Below are positions 38,959 through 52,646 of a stretch of DNA of 64,000 nt, piece after piece. The stretch spans positions 5,665,589-5,729,588 of the forward strand of contig CM022675.1 in NCBI GenBank assembly GCA_012295275.1, given 5' to 3'. The notes beneath the pieces were generated by a model. That model had not been told where the DNA came from. It searched no databases and saw nothing but the letters and a program-made list of their open reading frames with translations. Each line of letters begins with the position of its first letter. The stretch's first letter is position 1. The stretch comes from Chrysomallon squamiferum (lineage: Eukaryota > Mollusca > Gastropoda > Neomphalida > Peltospiridae). Made by a program: the position numbers and the translations under genes.

Positions 38959-40246
38959 ACTAATAAATCTGTTCCATCAACGTATTCGAAATCTATTACA
39001 ATTAAGTGAGAAAATTAATCAGCTGAAGTGAAAACTATTTATAATGTATATAAATAAAAGATTATAATTTATGACTGAAGAAATAATAATTTTATATTGC
39101 AAAGTTGTATGAAAACAAGTATGAAGTTTTTATGAACAGTTTAATCCTTTATCTACGATTTCTCGTTAAATTGACAGAACTGAGGCGCATTAAATCATTT
39201 TCGAAATGCTCTACACAAAACTTATCGTCTCGGATTTCGAATGTTTAGGAACTTTTATTGGAATGTAAGCTGAATCTCCGAAAGAAGGGTTTCTGCACAT
39301 AGCCTACATTTTTTTATCTACATTGTTTTGTTTTCTAATATTACTGATTTTGTTTTATTTTCAATATATTCTTTGAGACCAAGTACCTATAATATGGAAC
39401 AGAACACAGATAAATTTTAATTCATTCTTGCTGAAACTACCCAGACTTTATTTATCAAAGTTTTTCTCGTCGAGGCGTCTCGCAATGTGTGGTTGCTATG
39501 GACATCATTGCTGAACACAAGGCCAAACTTCCAAAGCAGTTTATCTCAATTCATGATTCTGAGAAATTCACCTTTTTACAACACTAAAAATACCATTGCT
39601 AGTTCAATCTTCATTGTAATTAACAAACATTACAGTGATAATCTCTGTACGAAAAGTGAATTAATGTCACGTTTCTGATTTTGTAAGCAAAGTAAACTGA
39701 CTGATCTGCCTATCGTTTTGATTTTTTATTTAAATTACACGATACATGTAAACAATCAGAATTAATAATTATGTAGATATTAAATATTTTTATTTTAAAT
39801 ATATTAATGGTAAACATTTTTGTATTTACCATTAAAACTGTTTTTTAAACGACAGACTCGACTGTCAGTGGACTCAGTATCACACAGTTTGAGTGTGAAA
39901 GTGACAAACCGCACCCGCATGACCTATAATTAATATTACATGAAAATACAGTGTCATAATATAAAAAATGAAACTAAATATGAAGAGACAAATTAAATAC
40001 ACCCTTACCTCCAAAATAGAAGCTATTAACTAACCAATTCTTTCTAGTTTTTTTCATTTTAATTTGCGTTGCGACTGCCGCCTAACAACAAGACGCCATC
40101 TTAGTCGCATGATTTCAGATCATGTGAACCCTCGAGATTATTATTTTGTGTACTTTGTACTCGGTTATTATCTTGACAGAATTTAGAGAGATTGATAGTC
40201 GGGCAACGGTTATCTTTTGTTTGTTTTTTGTTCGGGTTTTGTGTGT

Positions 40247-40328
<82 letters not shown>

Positions 40329-41379
40329 AATAATAAGTCTGTTCCATCAAGCTATCAGAAAGCTATTACAATTTAGTGAGAAAATTAATCAGCTGAAGTG
40401 AAAACTATTTATAATGTATATAAATAAAAGATTATAATTTATGACTGAAGAAATAATAATTTTATATTGCAAAGTTGTAACAAAACAAGTATGAAGTTTT
40501 TATGAACAATTTAATCCTATCTCTGGGATTTGTCATTAACTTGACAGAACTGAGGGGCATTAAATCATTTTCGGAATGCTCTGCGCAAAACTTATCGTCT
40601 CGGATTTCGAAGGTTTAGGAACTTTTATTGTAATGCAAGCTGAATCTCCGAAAGGAGGGTTTGTGCATATAGCCTACATTTTCTTATCTACATTGTTTTG
40701 TTTTCTAATATTATTGATTTTGTTTTATTTTCAATATATTGTTTCAGACCAAGAATCTATAATATTGAACAGAACACAGATAAATTATAATTCTTTCTTG
40801 CTGAAACTACCCACACTTTATTTATCAAAGTTTTTCTCGTCGAGGCGTCTGGAAATGCTTGTAATTTTGTAAGCAAAGTAAACAGACAGATCTGCCTATC
40901 GTTTCCATTTTTTGTTTTAATTACACGATATATGTAAACAATCAGAATTAATAATTATGTAGATATTTAACATTTATATTTTATATGACTGTTTTTTAAA
41001 CCACAGACTGGAATGTCAGTCGACTCAGTGTCACACAGTTTGAGTGTGAAAGTGACAAACCACACCCGCATGACCTATAATTAATATTACATGAAAATAC
41101 AATGTCATATTATAAAAACATGAAACTAAATATGAAGAGACAAATTAAATACATCCTTACCTCTGAATAGAAGCAATTAACTAACCAATTCCTTCTAGTT
41201 TTTTCATTTTAATTTGCAGTGCGACTGCCGCCTAACAACAAGGCGCCATTTTAGTCGCGTGATTTGAGATCACGTGAACCCTCGAGATTATTATTTTGTG
41301 TACTTTGTACCCGGTTATTATCTTGACAGAACTTAGATTAATAGTCGGCCAACGCTTATCTTTTGGGATTTTTTTGTTC

Positions 41380-41425
<46 letters not shown>

Positions 41426-41429
41426 TGTC

Positions 41430-41484
<55 letters not shown>

Positions 41485-42577
41485 TAATAAATCTGTTCCA
41501 TCAATCTGTCAGAAAGCTATTACAATTAAGTGAGAAAATTAATCAGCTGAAGTGAAAACTATTTACAGTGTACATAAATAAAATATTATAATTTATGACT
41601 GAAGAAATAATAATTTCATATTGCAAAGTTGTGAGAAAACAAATACGACGTTTTTATGAACAGTTTAATCTTTTATCTACGATTTGTCATTAACTTGACA
41701 GAACTGAGGCGCATTAAATCATTTTCGAAATGCTCTGTGCAAAACTTATCGTCTCGGATTTCGAAGGTTTAGGAACTTTTATTGTAATGCAAGCTGAATC
41801 TCCGAAAGAAGGGTTTCTGCATATAGCCTACATTTTCTTATCTACATTGTTTTGTTTTCTAATATTATTTATTTTGTTATATTTTCAATATATTCTTTGA
41901 GACCAAGTACCTATAATATTGAACAGAACACAGATAAATTGTAATTCGTTCTTGCTGAAGCTACCCAGACTTCATTTATCAAAGTTTTTCTCGTCGAGGC
42001 GTCTGGAAATGCTACTAATTTTGTAAGCAAAGTAAACTGACTGATCTGCCTATCGTTTCCATTTTTTGTTTTAATTACACGATATATGTAAACAATCAGA
42101 ATTAATAATTATGTAGATATTTAACATTTTTATTTTAAATATATTAATGGTAAACATTTTTGTATTTACCATTAAAACTGTTTTTTAAACGACAGACTCG
42201 ACTGTCAGTGGACTCAGTATAACACAGTTTGAATGTGAAAGTGACAAACCACACCCGCATGACCTATAATTAATAATACATGAAAATACAGTGTCATATT
42301 ATAAAAAAATGAAAGTAAATATGAAGAGACAAATTAAATACACCCTTACCTCTAAATAGAAACAATTAACTATCCAATTCTTTCTAGTTTTTTCATTTTA
42401 ATTTCCAGTGCGACTGCCGCCTAACAACAAGACGCCATTTTAGTCGTATGATTTGAGATAACGTGAACCCTCGAGATTATTATTTTGTGTACTTTGTACC
42501 CGGTTATTATCTTGACAGAATTTAGACAGACTGATAGTCGGGCAACGGTTATCTTATGTTTGTTTTTTGTTCGGGTT

Positions 42578-42619
<42 letters not shown>

Positions 42620-42760
42620 AATAATAAGGTATCCGAAAGCTATTACAATTAAGTGAGAAAATTAATCAGCTTTAGTGAAAACGTTTTACATTGTAAATAA
42701 ATAAAAGATTATAATTTATGACTGAAAAATAATAAAATTGATCTTGCGACTAAATTGTGT
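36150..42760 (+). repeat. Tandem array of 1.15-1.3 kb units (about 5.5 copies)
   Basis: The landmark ctcgagattatta recurs at about 37654, 38817, 40130, 41278 and 42467; tcattcttgctga at 37022, 38173, 39421, 40790 (as tctttcttgctga) and 41945 (as tcgttcttgctga); cttatcgtctcggatttcgaa at 37968, 39223, 40590 and 41745. Most units hold a (GT)n run, a cgccattttagtcg block and a conserved AT-rich stretch. (TTTA)n lies at 36340-36410. The 98-codon frame at 40576-40872 is repeated with stops in sister units and is not supported as a gene. The array start pattern reappears at about 63800. Confidence 0.92.
40241..40327 (+). repeat. (GT)n microsatellite within tandem unit
   Basis: GT runs occupy the same place in several units: 38926-38957, 40241-40327, 41381-41484 and 42581-42619. 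Lengths differ widely between units. Confidence 0.95.
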
Positions 42761-42779
42761 ATTTAAGAAAAAATAATCT

Positions 42780-43560
42780 CGCTTCTGAATTTGTACATCT
42801 GATAATTTCAGAGTAAATATTTGAATTGCTGTCTGTGAATTCAAGTGGAGTGTTAACTGCTGTTTTTATTTGACTCTATTGTTCTGAAGCAATCAGTTTG
42901 TAAAGATTTCTGACTAGTTTTCTTTTGCACCTAGCGAGGTCCATAGTTGAGTTATGCAATCAGATCAAATGTTGATCATTAGCATGCATCTTGCTCTAAA
43001 TACATAAAACAAAGCAAACAAAGTAGAAATTAGAAATTAGTAAATAATATCAAGACAAATAAGAAACAAAGAATAAGAAAAACAACAAAACTCCATCTGC
43101 TTAACAGCTATCAGTTAAGATGCCCTTTTTAAAGGACTGAAAAAAAAAAATGAATTCACAGAAAACAAACTGCTGTTACATGGTATATATAACTTATTAA
43201 ATATAAAGGATAACTACACTGAACACACCATTCTTGAATAAATTAGAACACAACATCTAAAATGCTACTGCAGTTTTCTGAGTAATGTCGAGAAGAAAAA
43301 ATCTCAGCCATATACACACAGAATAATGACAAGAAAAACAAATATAAATATACACTTGTAACAATATATGGACAGAAATAAAAATAAACACACACATGCC
43401 TCAACAAGTGTCTTTCTCATAATCATACATAAAATGTTAAAACATGTAATAAAAAAGTTAGGTGAGATGTTTGTACATTCATGTTTCACTTGAAGACAAA
43501 AGAAACTCTGGAATTATATTCACTTTACATTAATCTATCGAGACCGATATAACATTCAGA
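42780..43560 (-). repeat. Inverted fragment of the dispersed block
   Basis: Reverse complement of about 48690-49440: atcggtctcgatagattaatgtaaagtga, ctcataatcatacataaaatg and ctgctgttacatggtatat match. The RARCM frame is present here with stops (minus strand). No gene is seen. Confidence 0.88.
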
Positions 43561-44365
43561 TTTTTTCACGAGAAAGCGAGTGAAATTGTATTTCCTCTAA
43601 AGTTATCAGATTTACAGATTCAAACGCGAGTTGAGTTGTTTAAAAGTACAAATCAGTCGAAATTTAAATTTGTTACTTAATTTAGCAATCACTATTTATT
43701 TTTTGTTTCGTCATTTCTTTTATTACTTAATTTTTGTATTTCTTCGATCACAATTAGGGTTATTTATTTATTTATTAACATCACAAAACCTGATTATTAT
43801 AGTTTTCGGATATATAATATATTCAATGTTATATAATTATGATTGTAATGTAAGCACAGTTTAAGGAAGTTAGATCGCTAAGAAAAATTTTAAATTCAGT
43901 TTCAAATGATAAGATTTCATTTAGAATTAATAAATTAATAATATTTTTATTTGTACAAATTAGTGTCAAATGGTGGAGCCAGTACAAACTGAATGTTTTA
44001 AGGTGAAAATTGTAGTCGTCATTATTCATCATGCACTTACGAAATTTTGGTGAGTCATCCTTAGTTATCAATAAGCCCCTATAAGGATAATTGTATTTAC
44101 GATATTTAATAATCAGAGTGAACTCTATATCAAGGGAGATAACCCAGTTTGTGTATTTATTTATTTATAGTATTAAAGATAACTATCAGTAGTAGGTGAA
44201 GTGACACCCAGATATTACTGCACAATCATCAGTATGAATAGTAGTAATAAAGCTTTGGCAGTCCGATCCTTTCGGCATTTGCTAAGGAAGTAATAGAGAA
44301 AAATAGTTGCAGTAGGAATTTCAAAATAAGGTATGTGTCATTTTTATTTTTATTGCTGAGCTGAT

Positions 44366-44381
44366 ACTACGCATGCGTAGT
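44366..44381. promoter_or_regulatory. 16-bp palindrome, second copy
   Basis: Identical actacgcatgcgtagt about 200 bp before the ATG at 44577. A conserved sequence ending aaaataag with a gtatgtg donor lies just upstream near 44330, which fits a noncoding first exon. Confidence 0.4.
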
Positions 44382-44576
44382 TTATTTACATTTTTGAACT
44401 CATAGAAGAAAGATGTAAAACTTAATTGTGATGTATGCAACTGTATAGTAAATAATATTAAAATATATTTTAAATTATTTTCTAATTATGTATATTTTAT
44501 ACGATTTATTTAATAGTGTAATATATTATAACTTTATATTTTGTAGACATTAACTTATTAAGAATTTAAGAAGAAA

Positions 44577-45720
44577 ATGAATTGGTCAGAAATGGGTGTA
44601 GAAGAAGCTAGTGGAAGTTGTATGGGAAACATTATTACAAATCCAGAAGATGTAAAAGACACGATGAAGAATTTGGAGGCAAAAGGAAAATGTTTCAAAA
44701 GTGAATTATCAGAAGAAGATTTCTAAGATGAAAGTGATGTGCCAGAAGTCAACGAAAAGAAGAATTAGAAGAATATTTATCAGCAGAAGGTTTTAGTGAT
44801 GTACTATTCAAAGTCAAAGAAAATGCTGTCGGAAAGGTTTAAATGGATGACGACTCGAGTATTGTCACAGTATCATTTGGAGACGATTTTCGATCGAAGA
44901 CAGAAGATCCTTCAGTATTTGAGATGAAACATATTAATCCTATGAACGTGAAATGGAAGAAAATTTTTAATAAATTGCTTTGCTCTGAGTATATAAAAGT
45001 AAAAATAATATTAGAAATAGTACAGTAGATAGATGGGGTACTCCAACTGATTTATCTTCAGAATGGAGTCCTCGATTTATGTCCTTCTTGACATTACCCA
45101 AAGGGATGATGTCTGGTAAAGGGGTTAATGATCGTGCAAACGATTTTGGTTTTCCACCTTATCCGGACGATGTGAGTACAATTTCTTTCATTCATAGATC
45201 GAAAGAGAAAATGCAAAAGAGAAAGAAGTCGTATTCCATCTGTCCGTCTGATAAGGTGAGTTGTCCCGAGTACACACACATGCACGTGCTATGAAATAGG
45301 TTTTATAAAGTGATGAAATTCAGTGATCTTACTATTAAAAAGATGAAGAATCATCTATTGGTCCGAAACAATGTATTCAGTCTATCTTTCGAAAGAGTAG
45401 ATGGTGAGGATCTTATGAAAGTTTTGTCTGTATTTAAGAGGCACGAATACATCTTTCTCGGATCAACTGACCCTCATTTATTGGGAATGTATAAAATAAC
45501 ATTACCTTGTAATGATAAAAAGGCCAGTGATTATTTATATTTAGTAAAGAATATAAATAAGCCAGTGGAAGAAAAGAATAAAGTGAGCTTACGAGCATTG
45601 TATGTACCTTATGTATTATTCAAGTCTACTACTTTTTGTAAGACATATTTAGTGGAGACTTTTGGAACAGAAGAAGAAGAAAAGATTATTAAAGAGTGTT
45701 GTCTGAATATTAAGATATGA
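44577..45720 (+). pseudogene. Unknown small spliced gene, copy 2 (decaying)
   Basis: An ATG at 44577 after a ttttgtag acceptor opens MNWSEMGVEEASG, then a TAA at 44724-44726 and a frameshift near 44758. The next ATG sits directly after the TAA that ends the first segment (MDDDSSIVTVSF at 44843). The segment at 45056-45255 reads WSPRFMSFLTLPKG and FGFPPYPDDVSTISF and ends at the gataag/gtgagt donor. The 136-codon last segment is 45310-45720, TGA. Copy 1 keeps the first segment open where this copy does not; this copy keeps the ATG-proximal part open where copy 1 does not. Neither copy is fully intact. Confidence 0.5.
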
Positions 45721-46099
45721 TTAATGAATTACTTAAAAGTAGAAAGACTTGATGAAATAGTTTAAAATAATATCTATTTCTTTATTTCTTTATTTATTTA
45801 TTTATTTATTGTTTAACTTTTATTTTATTTTTATTTTTATCATATATTTTATTAAATGGTGATATATACTTAATTATCATATTTTTATTGTATTATCTTT
45901 ATTGATTGTAATATATTATTTTTATATTTCCTTGTAATTTAATGTGATTTTGAAAAATGAATTGTAATAAATGATAAAAATTATACCATTCTTTGTCACT
46001 AATTAAAGTATTTTCATTTTATTTATAAATTCAAAAACTGTGAGTAATGTATTATTTAATATTTATAAGTATTTTAACTTTATTTGTTCTTTAATAATT

Positions 46100-46300
46100 T
46101 TGAAATAATAAAATTTATCTGATCCTTTATTGTGTGCATGCCATCAACTCAGTAACAATACTGGCGGAAATGACCTTTCCGACCTTACACAATGTCGTGT
46201 AATAGGAAGACTTCCAGTTCTTCTTTAATTCAGTCGGCGCAAGAGGAGAGAACTCCTGCAGGTTTCATGAAAAGTGGAGTTACCGTACAATGGTTTAAGT
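46100..46300 (-). repeat. Dispersed element R1, copy 2 (inverted)
   Basis: Reverse complement of the 14890-15040 core: tgccatcaactcagtaacaatactggcggaaatgac and ccttacacaatg match. Confidence 0.85.
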
Positions 46301-46889
46301 CCTATGTGCGCTCATGAACTGTGATGATAGCAAATTATTTGCAGAAGCTTCATTCCGACCCTGACACCGGGTTGTGACCCCACCGGAAGTCGGAAGCGGA
46401 AAGGGAAGGCGGACTGGACCAATCTGATCGTTTGAAATGGCCTGTATAGCGTTTGTCTGGAACGTAGATAAACTGAGAACAGAAAGTGAATGCGTTGCAG
46501 CTTCGAGACAGGACCGACCTGTTTCTTGTAACTGCATAGACATTTAAATATTTTACAGGACGTAGATTTAATTTGTACACATAAGTTTTACAATGTTTGA
46601 TTAAGTACAATTACATGTACTTACCTTTAACAGTTCAAAATAGGTGATTGTACGATAAAATCCATCCTCGAAGAATAAAAATACAAGTTTTAATATCAGA
46701 CTTATAGCACACATATACTGACGAAGTGGATTCTTATGACTATAAAGTTTAACATAAATGTTTGAATAAGTTAAAACAAAAAATACCACCACTGTCACAT
46801 ACATTTTGTCGCAAAACAAATAGTCTGGAGTTTTGTAGTTTACTCAAAAAGAATGTTACTGGAAAATATCCGTCTATTGCATTTTTAAT

Positions 46890-47795
46890 GAAAATGTCTG
46901 CTATAATGTATACATCTATGTTTTGTTGGAACATGGAATTGATCCTAATAGAACAGACAGATATGAAAATTCTGCTTTATATGCAGTCTGTTAAATAGGA
47001 GTCTGCTATAACAATAGCAGCTAAATATGAAAATATACAAATTCTGAGAGCACTGATTGATAAACGTGCTCATATAAATCTTAAAAACAATAGTGGTGAA
47101 ACTGCTCCCTATACAGCTTTAAGTTATCTTGAAACTTCTGATTATATATATATATATATTTACTGTAACATGGAGCTGATCCTAATATGACAAACAATGG
47201 TAACAATTCTGTTTTACATCTAGCAGCTAAACATGGAAATATAAAAATTGTGACAGCACTGATTGAAAAAGGTGTTGATGTTAACATTGTAAACAACAAA
47301 GGCAAAACTCCTCTTCAGACAGCTCTAAATTGTTATGAGCGGCATTCATATAAACATCTCTGATTATAGCTGTGAAGTACAAACATGACCAAGTAGTTTT
47401 GCTTTTACTGGAACACGGAGCTTGTGGTATTTTAACAGACAGTGGTAACAATCGTCTTTTATACAAAGCAGTAAAATGTGGAAATACAGAAATTGTGAGA
47501 ATACTGACTGAAAAAGGTGTGGATATAAATCTCAAAACAGAGATGGTGAAACTGCTGTCCATAGAGCTTTAAATGATCATATATTTATTCCTAGTGAATG
47601 TTCGAAAATAGTTTCGCTTTTACTGGAACATGGAGCTGATCCTAATTTAATAGACAATCATACCAATTCTGTTTTACATGTAGCAATTAAATATGGAAAT
47701 ATAGAAATTGTGAGACCACTGATAGAAAATAGTTTTAACGTAAACATTAAAAACAAAAAAGGTCAAACTCCTCTCTGCACAGCTTTATTGTTTTT
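46890..47795 (+). pseudogene. Ankyrin-array pseudogene related to copies A and B
   Basis: Read on the plus strand, opposite to A and B. Fragments in shifting frames are VLLEHGIDPNRTD, AAKYENIQILRALIDK, then EHGADPNMTN with VLHLAAKHGNIKIVTALIEK, then LLLEHGACGILTD with AVKCGNTEIVRILTEKG, then LLLEHGADPNLIDN with VLHVAIKYGNIEIV, and KKGQTPLCTAL. At least three frameshifts and two stops break it. No NTPase part is present. It ends abruptly at about 47795, where element R1 copy 3 begins. It covers about four double-ankyrin modules. Confidence 0.9.
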
Positions 47796-47797
47796 AA

Positions 47798-48045
47798 TAT
47801 TTACGGCATCAGACTGAGCTACGGGCAGATAACTCATCCAGGGCGACAACTCCACTTTTAATGAAACCTGAATGTGTTGTCTCCTCTTAGGCCGACTCGA
47901 GAAAAGAAGAAAAGGAACTTTTCCTGTTGCACAACATTATGTAAGGTCGGAAAGGCCATTTCCGCCAGTGTTATTACTCAGTTGATGGCTTGCACAAAAT
48001 AAAAGGTAAGATAAATTTTATTATTTCAAAATTATTAAAGAATGA
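47798..48045 (+). repeat. Dispersed element R1, copy 3, abutting the ankyrin pseudogene
   Basis: catcagactgagctacgggcagataactcatc, cgacaactccactttta and the core cattatgtaaggtcggaaag match copy 1 at 14820-15040. The boundary with ankyrin sequence is sharp. Confidence 0.85.
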
Positions 48046-48054
48046 ATAATTGCA

Positions 48055-50215
48055 TGTATCTGTGTGTCTGTGTGTGTTAATCCAATAAGTGCCAATATAT
48101 TTCTGCAGTGTTGTCGTTATTTATTTTGTAAAAAAACAAAAAAATGCTTGACTTTGCAGTTTTTCTAAATGTGGTTTATGTATAAGTTCTACTTCCGATT
48201 ATACATGTGTGTTTTTATACGCTAGATTTTGAATAGAAAGAATGAGAGGGAGCGAAAAACACAGCAAATTCTGAAGGATGCGGAAAAAGAAGGAATATTA
48301 CTAATTTACTAAAATACTGTAGTATAAATGTTCTTATTTTCATACCATATCAATATGTTTATTAGAATATTATTCTATTTTATATGTATGTTCGTTTTGA
48401 ACGTATGAATTAATGGTTCTTTTTATAAATGTTTTTTAGCAATAATAAAGGTTGGTGTTTGTTTTTATTCTCAAAATCTATATTTCAACTTAGGAAATTA
48501 TTTTAATATCGTACACTGTACTAATGAAAATATGAATAGAAGTTGAACTTTTATCAATATTTTATAGCATTTTTAAAACATTAAGCATTCTTTTGATGTT
48601 GGTTATCTTTCCTTTTTTTTTTTATTTTTTTTTTTAATGAAGAATTGTTCCTCTGTTTCAATTTATCATTATTTGTTTATATTTGATTATATCGGTCTCG
48701 ATAGATTAATGTAAAGTGAATATAATTCCAGAGTTTCTTTTGTCTTCAAGTGAAACATGAATCTACAAACGTCTCACCTAACTTTTTTATTATATGTTTT
48801 AACATTTTATGTATGATTATGAGAAAGACACTTGTTGAGGCATGTGTGTGTTTATTTTTATTTGTGTCCGTATGTTGTTACAAGTGTATATTTATATTTG
48901 TTTTTGTTGTCATTATTCTGGGTGTATATGGCTGAAATTGTGTTTTAAGAATTAAAAAAGTGTCATGTTCGATATGAAATTTTTGGTCTTCTCAACATTA
49001 TTCAGAAAACTGCAGTAGCATTTTAGATGTTGTGTTCTAATTTATTCAAGAATAGTGTGTTCAGTGTAGTTATCCTTTATATTTAATAAATTATATATAC
49101 CATGTAACAGCTGTTTGTTTTCTGAGAATTATTTTTTTTCAGTCCTTTAAAAAGGGCATCTTAACTCATAGCTGTTAAGCAGATGGAGTTTTGTTGTTTT
49201 TCTTATTCTTTGTTTCTTATTTGTCTTGATGTTATTTCTTAATTTTTAATTTCTACTTTGTTTGCTTTGTTTTATGCATTTAGAGCAAGATGCATGGTAA
49301 TGATCAACATTCGATCTGATTACATAACTCAACTATGGAACTCACAAGGTGCAAAAGAAAAATGTTTACCTAGTCAGAAATCTTTACAAACTGATTGCTT
49401 CAGAACAATAGAGTCAGATGAAAACAGCAGTTAACACTCCACTTGAATTCACACACAGCCATTCAAATATTTACAAACCTAAATATGTTATGATAAAGTT
49501 CAAGAGTAAATTTTGATTTTTGCGGAAAGGCATCTTCTACAAGACACTTGCAGTATGGTTTGTTTTATGTCAGTTATTGGGTGCTCCTTGGAAAGTCAAA
49601 TGTTTTAAATCTATAACATTTTTATTCCATTTCTTTAATAATGTGTAAAGTAGAGACTATTAAGTAAAACTATGCTAATAAGAAAAAACAAAATACATGA
49701 AGACTCAGATTAAAATATTTATTGTATTTAATTTTTAATAGTGTTACAAGGTTAATTTAACACCGACACCTTAAAAATGTATACATAATTTGTATTAATT
49801 CTCTGACTTGACAAATTTACACAATTCGATTTTCTAATGAACTACTTATATAAACTTTTGTATTATATATGTATATATATTGTTTTCTATATTGTATGTA
49901 TCTGTCTAACTGTCTATATAATGTATTCCCCCAAATAGGCATCTAATTAATATAAATGTGTGTATGTGCGTGTGTGTGTGTGTGTGTGTGTGTTTCTCTA
50001 TGTGTGTGTGTCAGTTACTATAGAGTTGTTCATAGTATTTCATATAATTGTGTACTTAACATTACATGGATGCCATAAATGAAAAGAAATTGAATTGGTA
50101 AAAATAAAAAATAGATAATTCAATAACACTAAACATTAATTGTATAATTAAGTAACAAATAAATAAATAAATCATCGTAGTAATAATCGTAATAATAATA
50201 ATAATAATAATAATA

Positions 50216-50246
<31 letters not shown>

Positions 50247-52240
50247 TAGTTTCTCTCAATCAAAAAAATTAAGTTGTGATTCCTTGACTGAATCAATTAT
50301 TAATGTTGTAATAAAACAACTAAAAATCCTATTAGTTTAGTTTTCAGTTTATGGCAGAGGTATACGAAATAGACTTTGTAATATTTTCTCATTCGTGATT
50401 GTATAGATCAGTTTTTATTTACTTACTTTCGTGAGTGTGAGTGCTAAATTATTAATTCTCATTTCTTAAATGAAAAAACATTTATAATAAACTTGAAACA
50501 AAATAATAATCAAGTATTAGTAATAGATTCTTACTTTCTATATATCAGTCATTAATCATCTTGAAAATCTAGACAACTGTTTCAGACATTCACATTTACT
50601 GTTTTGATAAATTTGAAATAATTACTTAAATCAACAATTTAAACAGTAACTAAATGAATTTTAAATTAGTATTAGAAACAAAATAAGGCTATAGAACTAT
50701 ATTAAATACATAAACAAATATGATAGAAAAAGGCACCAAGGTAATAATAATAATACTAAACAGATCTTGAAGATAACTAAACAAAATATTTGTATCAAAA
50801 TCAATAAGATACACCAGTATTATAATGGAAATGTGCAGTTTAATTTTAATTTAAAAATTCTAAGATTGATATGTGATGAAACATCAAGAAAGTTGCAAAT
50901 TTAAAATGTCACCACTTGACGTATTTTAACAGAGTGAAAACAATAACTGGACATAAAAAATAAAAATACCAGAAAATATTCAAGGAAAATATAATGGAAC
51001 TACACCTGATCAGATATATAATAAAACAACAAAGTAGTAGTAGTAGTAGTAGTGATACCAATAACAAAAGATAAACAAGTTTTTTTAAACAGAAACAAAA
51101 AATCTAAGTAATTAATAAAAGCTAATACCAAATCCTATTCAAAAAAAAAAAGAATAATGATATTAATTAAAATAAAAAGCTGGGTTATGGTTATAAAGAA
51201 ATGTTTTGTTTTTTTTGGGGGGGGTTGTTTCTTTCTAGGTTTTTTTCTTCTCAAAATACGTGTCTTCATTTTCAAAGTAGACTTTCAGTAAACACATTGA
51301 GTAAAATAAAAATTCAAGATTGAAAATTAACAAACAATTCAATAATGACATTTTGTTGACTTGTGTATTAAATATGCTTATTTTGTTGATAACCAAGTAT
51401 AAAAATCTATATAAAATAGTAAATTAAAGTAAACTCCATACATCAGAAATCACAAAGAAAAATTAGTTTCCTTAACAGCAACAATTATAGTAATTATTAT
51501 CCGTACCTGCTTCAAACAAAAATTGTACACTTCACTGTTTAGTTAACTAAACAATATATTCATATCTACATCATTAGATACATAAGTTTTATAATGGAAA
51601 AATGCAGTTTAACACTGGAATATGATAAAACATCAGGAAATATGCAAATTTAATCTGTTATGATCTGAAATATTTTGACAAAGACAAAACAATTACTACA
51701 CATAAAAAGGAAAATATATTCAAGGAAAATACACTGGAATCATATCTGGATTAGTTAGATCACAAAACAAGAAAGTAGTAGTAATAACAGAGATAGATAT
51801 GTTTTAAACATATAAGCAAAATAAAATCTAAGTAATTAATAAGACTATACCATATCGTATAAAAATACAAAATACAAAATACAAAAAAATGTAATAATAA
51901 CAATAATAATGAAACAAATAAAAATTTGCATTAGGGTTATCAAGAATTTTCTATTTTTTTCCCTACATATACAGGTCTTCAATTTCAAAGTACATTCTCA
52001 GTAAATACACTGAGAAAAATACAAATTAAAAATAAAAAAGTAATAACCAATTAGGTATTGATATTTGAGCTGATATGTCTATTAATTAGTATCTCTTTTT
52101 TATTGATAATCAAGTATAAAAACATATTTCAAACCAGTCAGATAAGAATGTACATATTTTTAAGACATAACTGTCCTAAAACAACATTACTTAAACAATG
52201 AAGCCAAATGAAACAGTTCAAATTATAAATATTTCACAAA
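48055..52240 (+). repeat. Locus-scale duplicated block, copy at the B locus
   Basis: Same order and orientation as 19120-23390. It includes the RARCM frame at about 49283-49430 and (AAT)n at 50170-50249. No intact gene is seen. Confidence 0.9.
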
Positions 52241-52646
52241 TCGATGACTCAGAATGAAGTAAAAGATTAAGATAATCTTCATGCGTCAAAAATTAGAAAC
52301 ATAAATTAATTTCCTTGACAACAACACTTATGTTCATTATTATCTACACCTATGCTTCAAAAAAAAAACTGTTTGATTATTTATTTCGGGATGTCATCTA
52401 TCTCAAAATGAGAATTCAGTCAAATGTGACTTGAGATGGCAAACTGAATGAGTTGTTACTCATGCTGAGTTCTCATAAAATACAAAAATAGTGGTTGGGC
52501 AACAGAAATGTTACTATTATTTTATCCTATTCCGAGTCTTGTTAATGTATCTATAACATAAATTGCCCAAAACCTGCAATTAGTAATCCTCTCCTACTAA
52601 CAATCATCATTAGTTATTTGAACCAAATAAAACACAAACTTTAGTG

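Larger units (their letters stand above)
43620..46670. repeat. Inverted duplication module, arm 2
   Basis: Reverse complement of 14430-17550, with the unknown gene copy on the plus strand. The spacer between arms is about 26 kb and contains copy A and the tandem array. Confidence 0.92.

Noticed and set aside
40576-40872. 98-codon frame in a tandem unit
   Set aside because: Sister units carry the same stretch with stop codons and frameshifts. It is repeat DNA without evidence of coding constraint.
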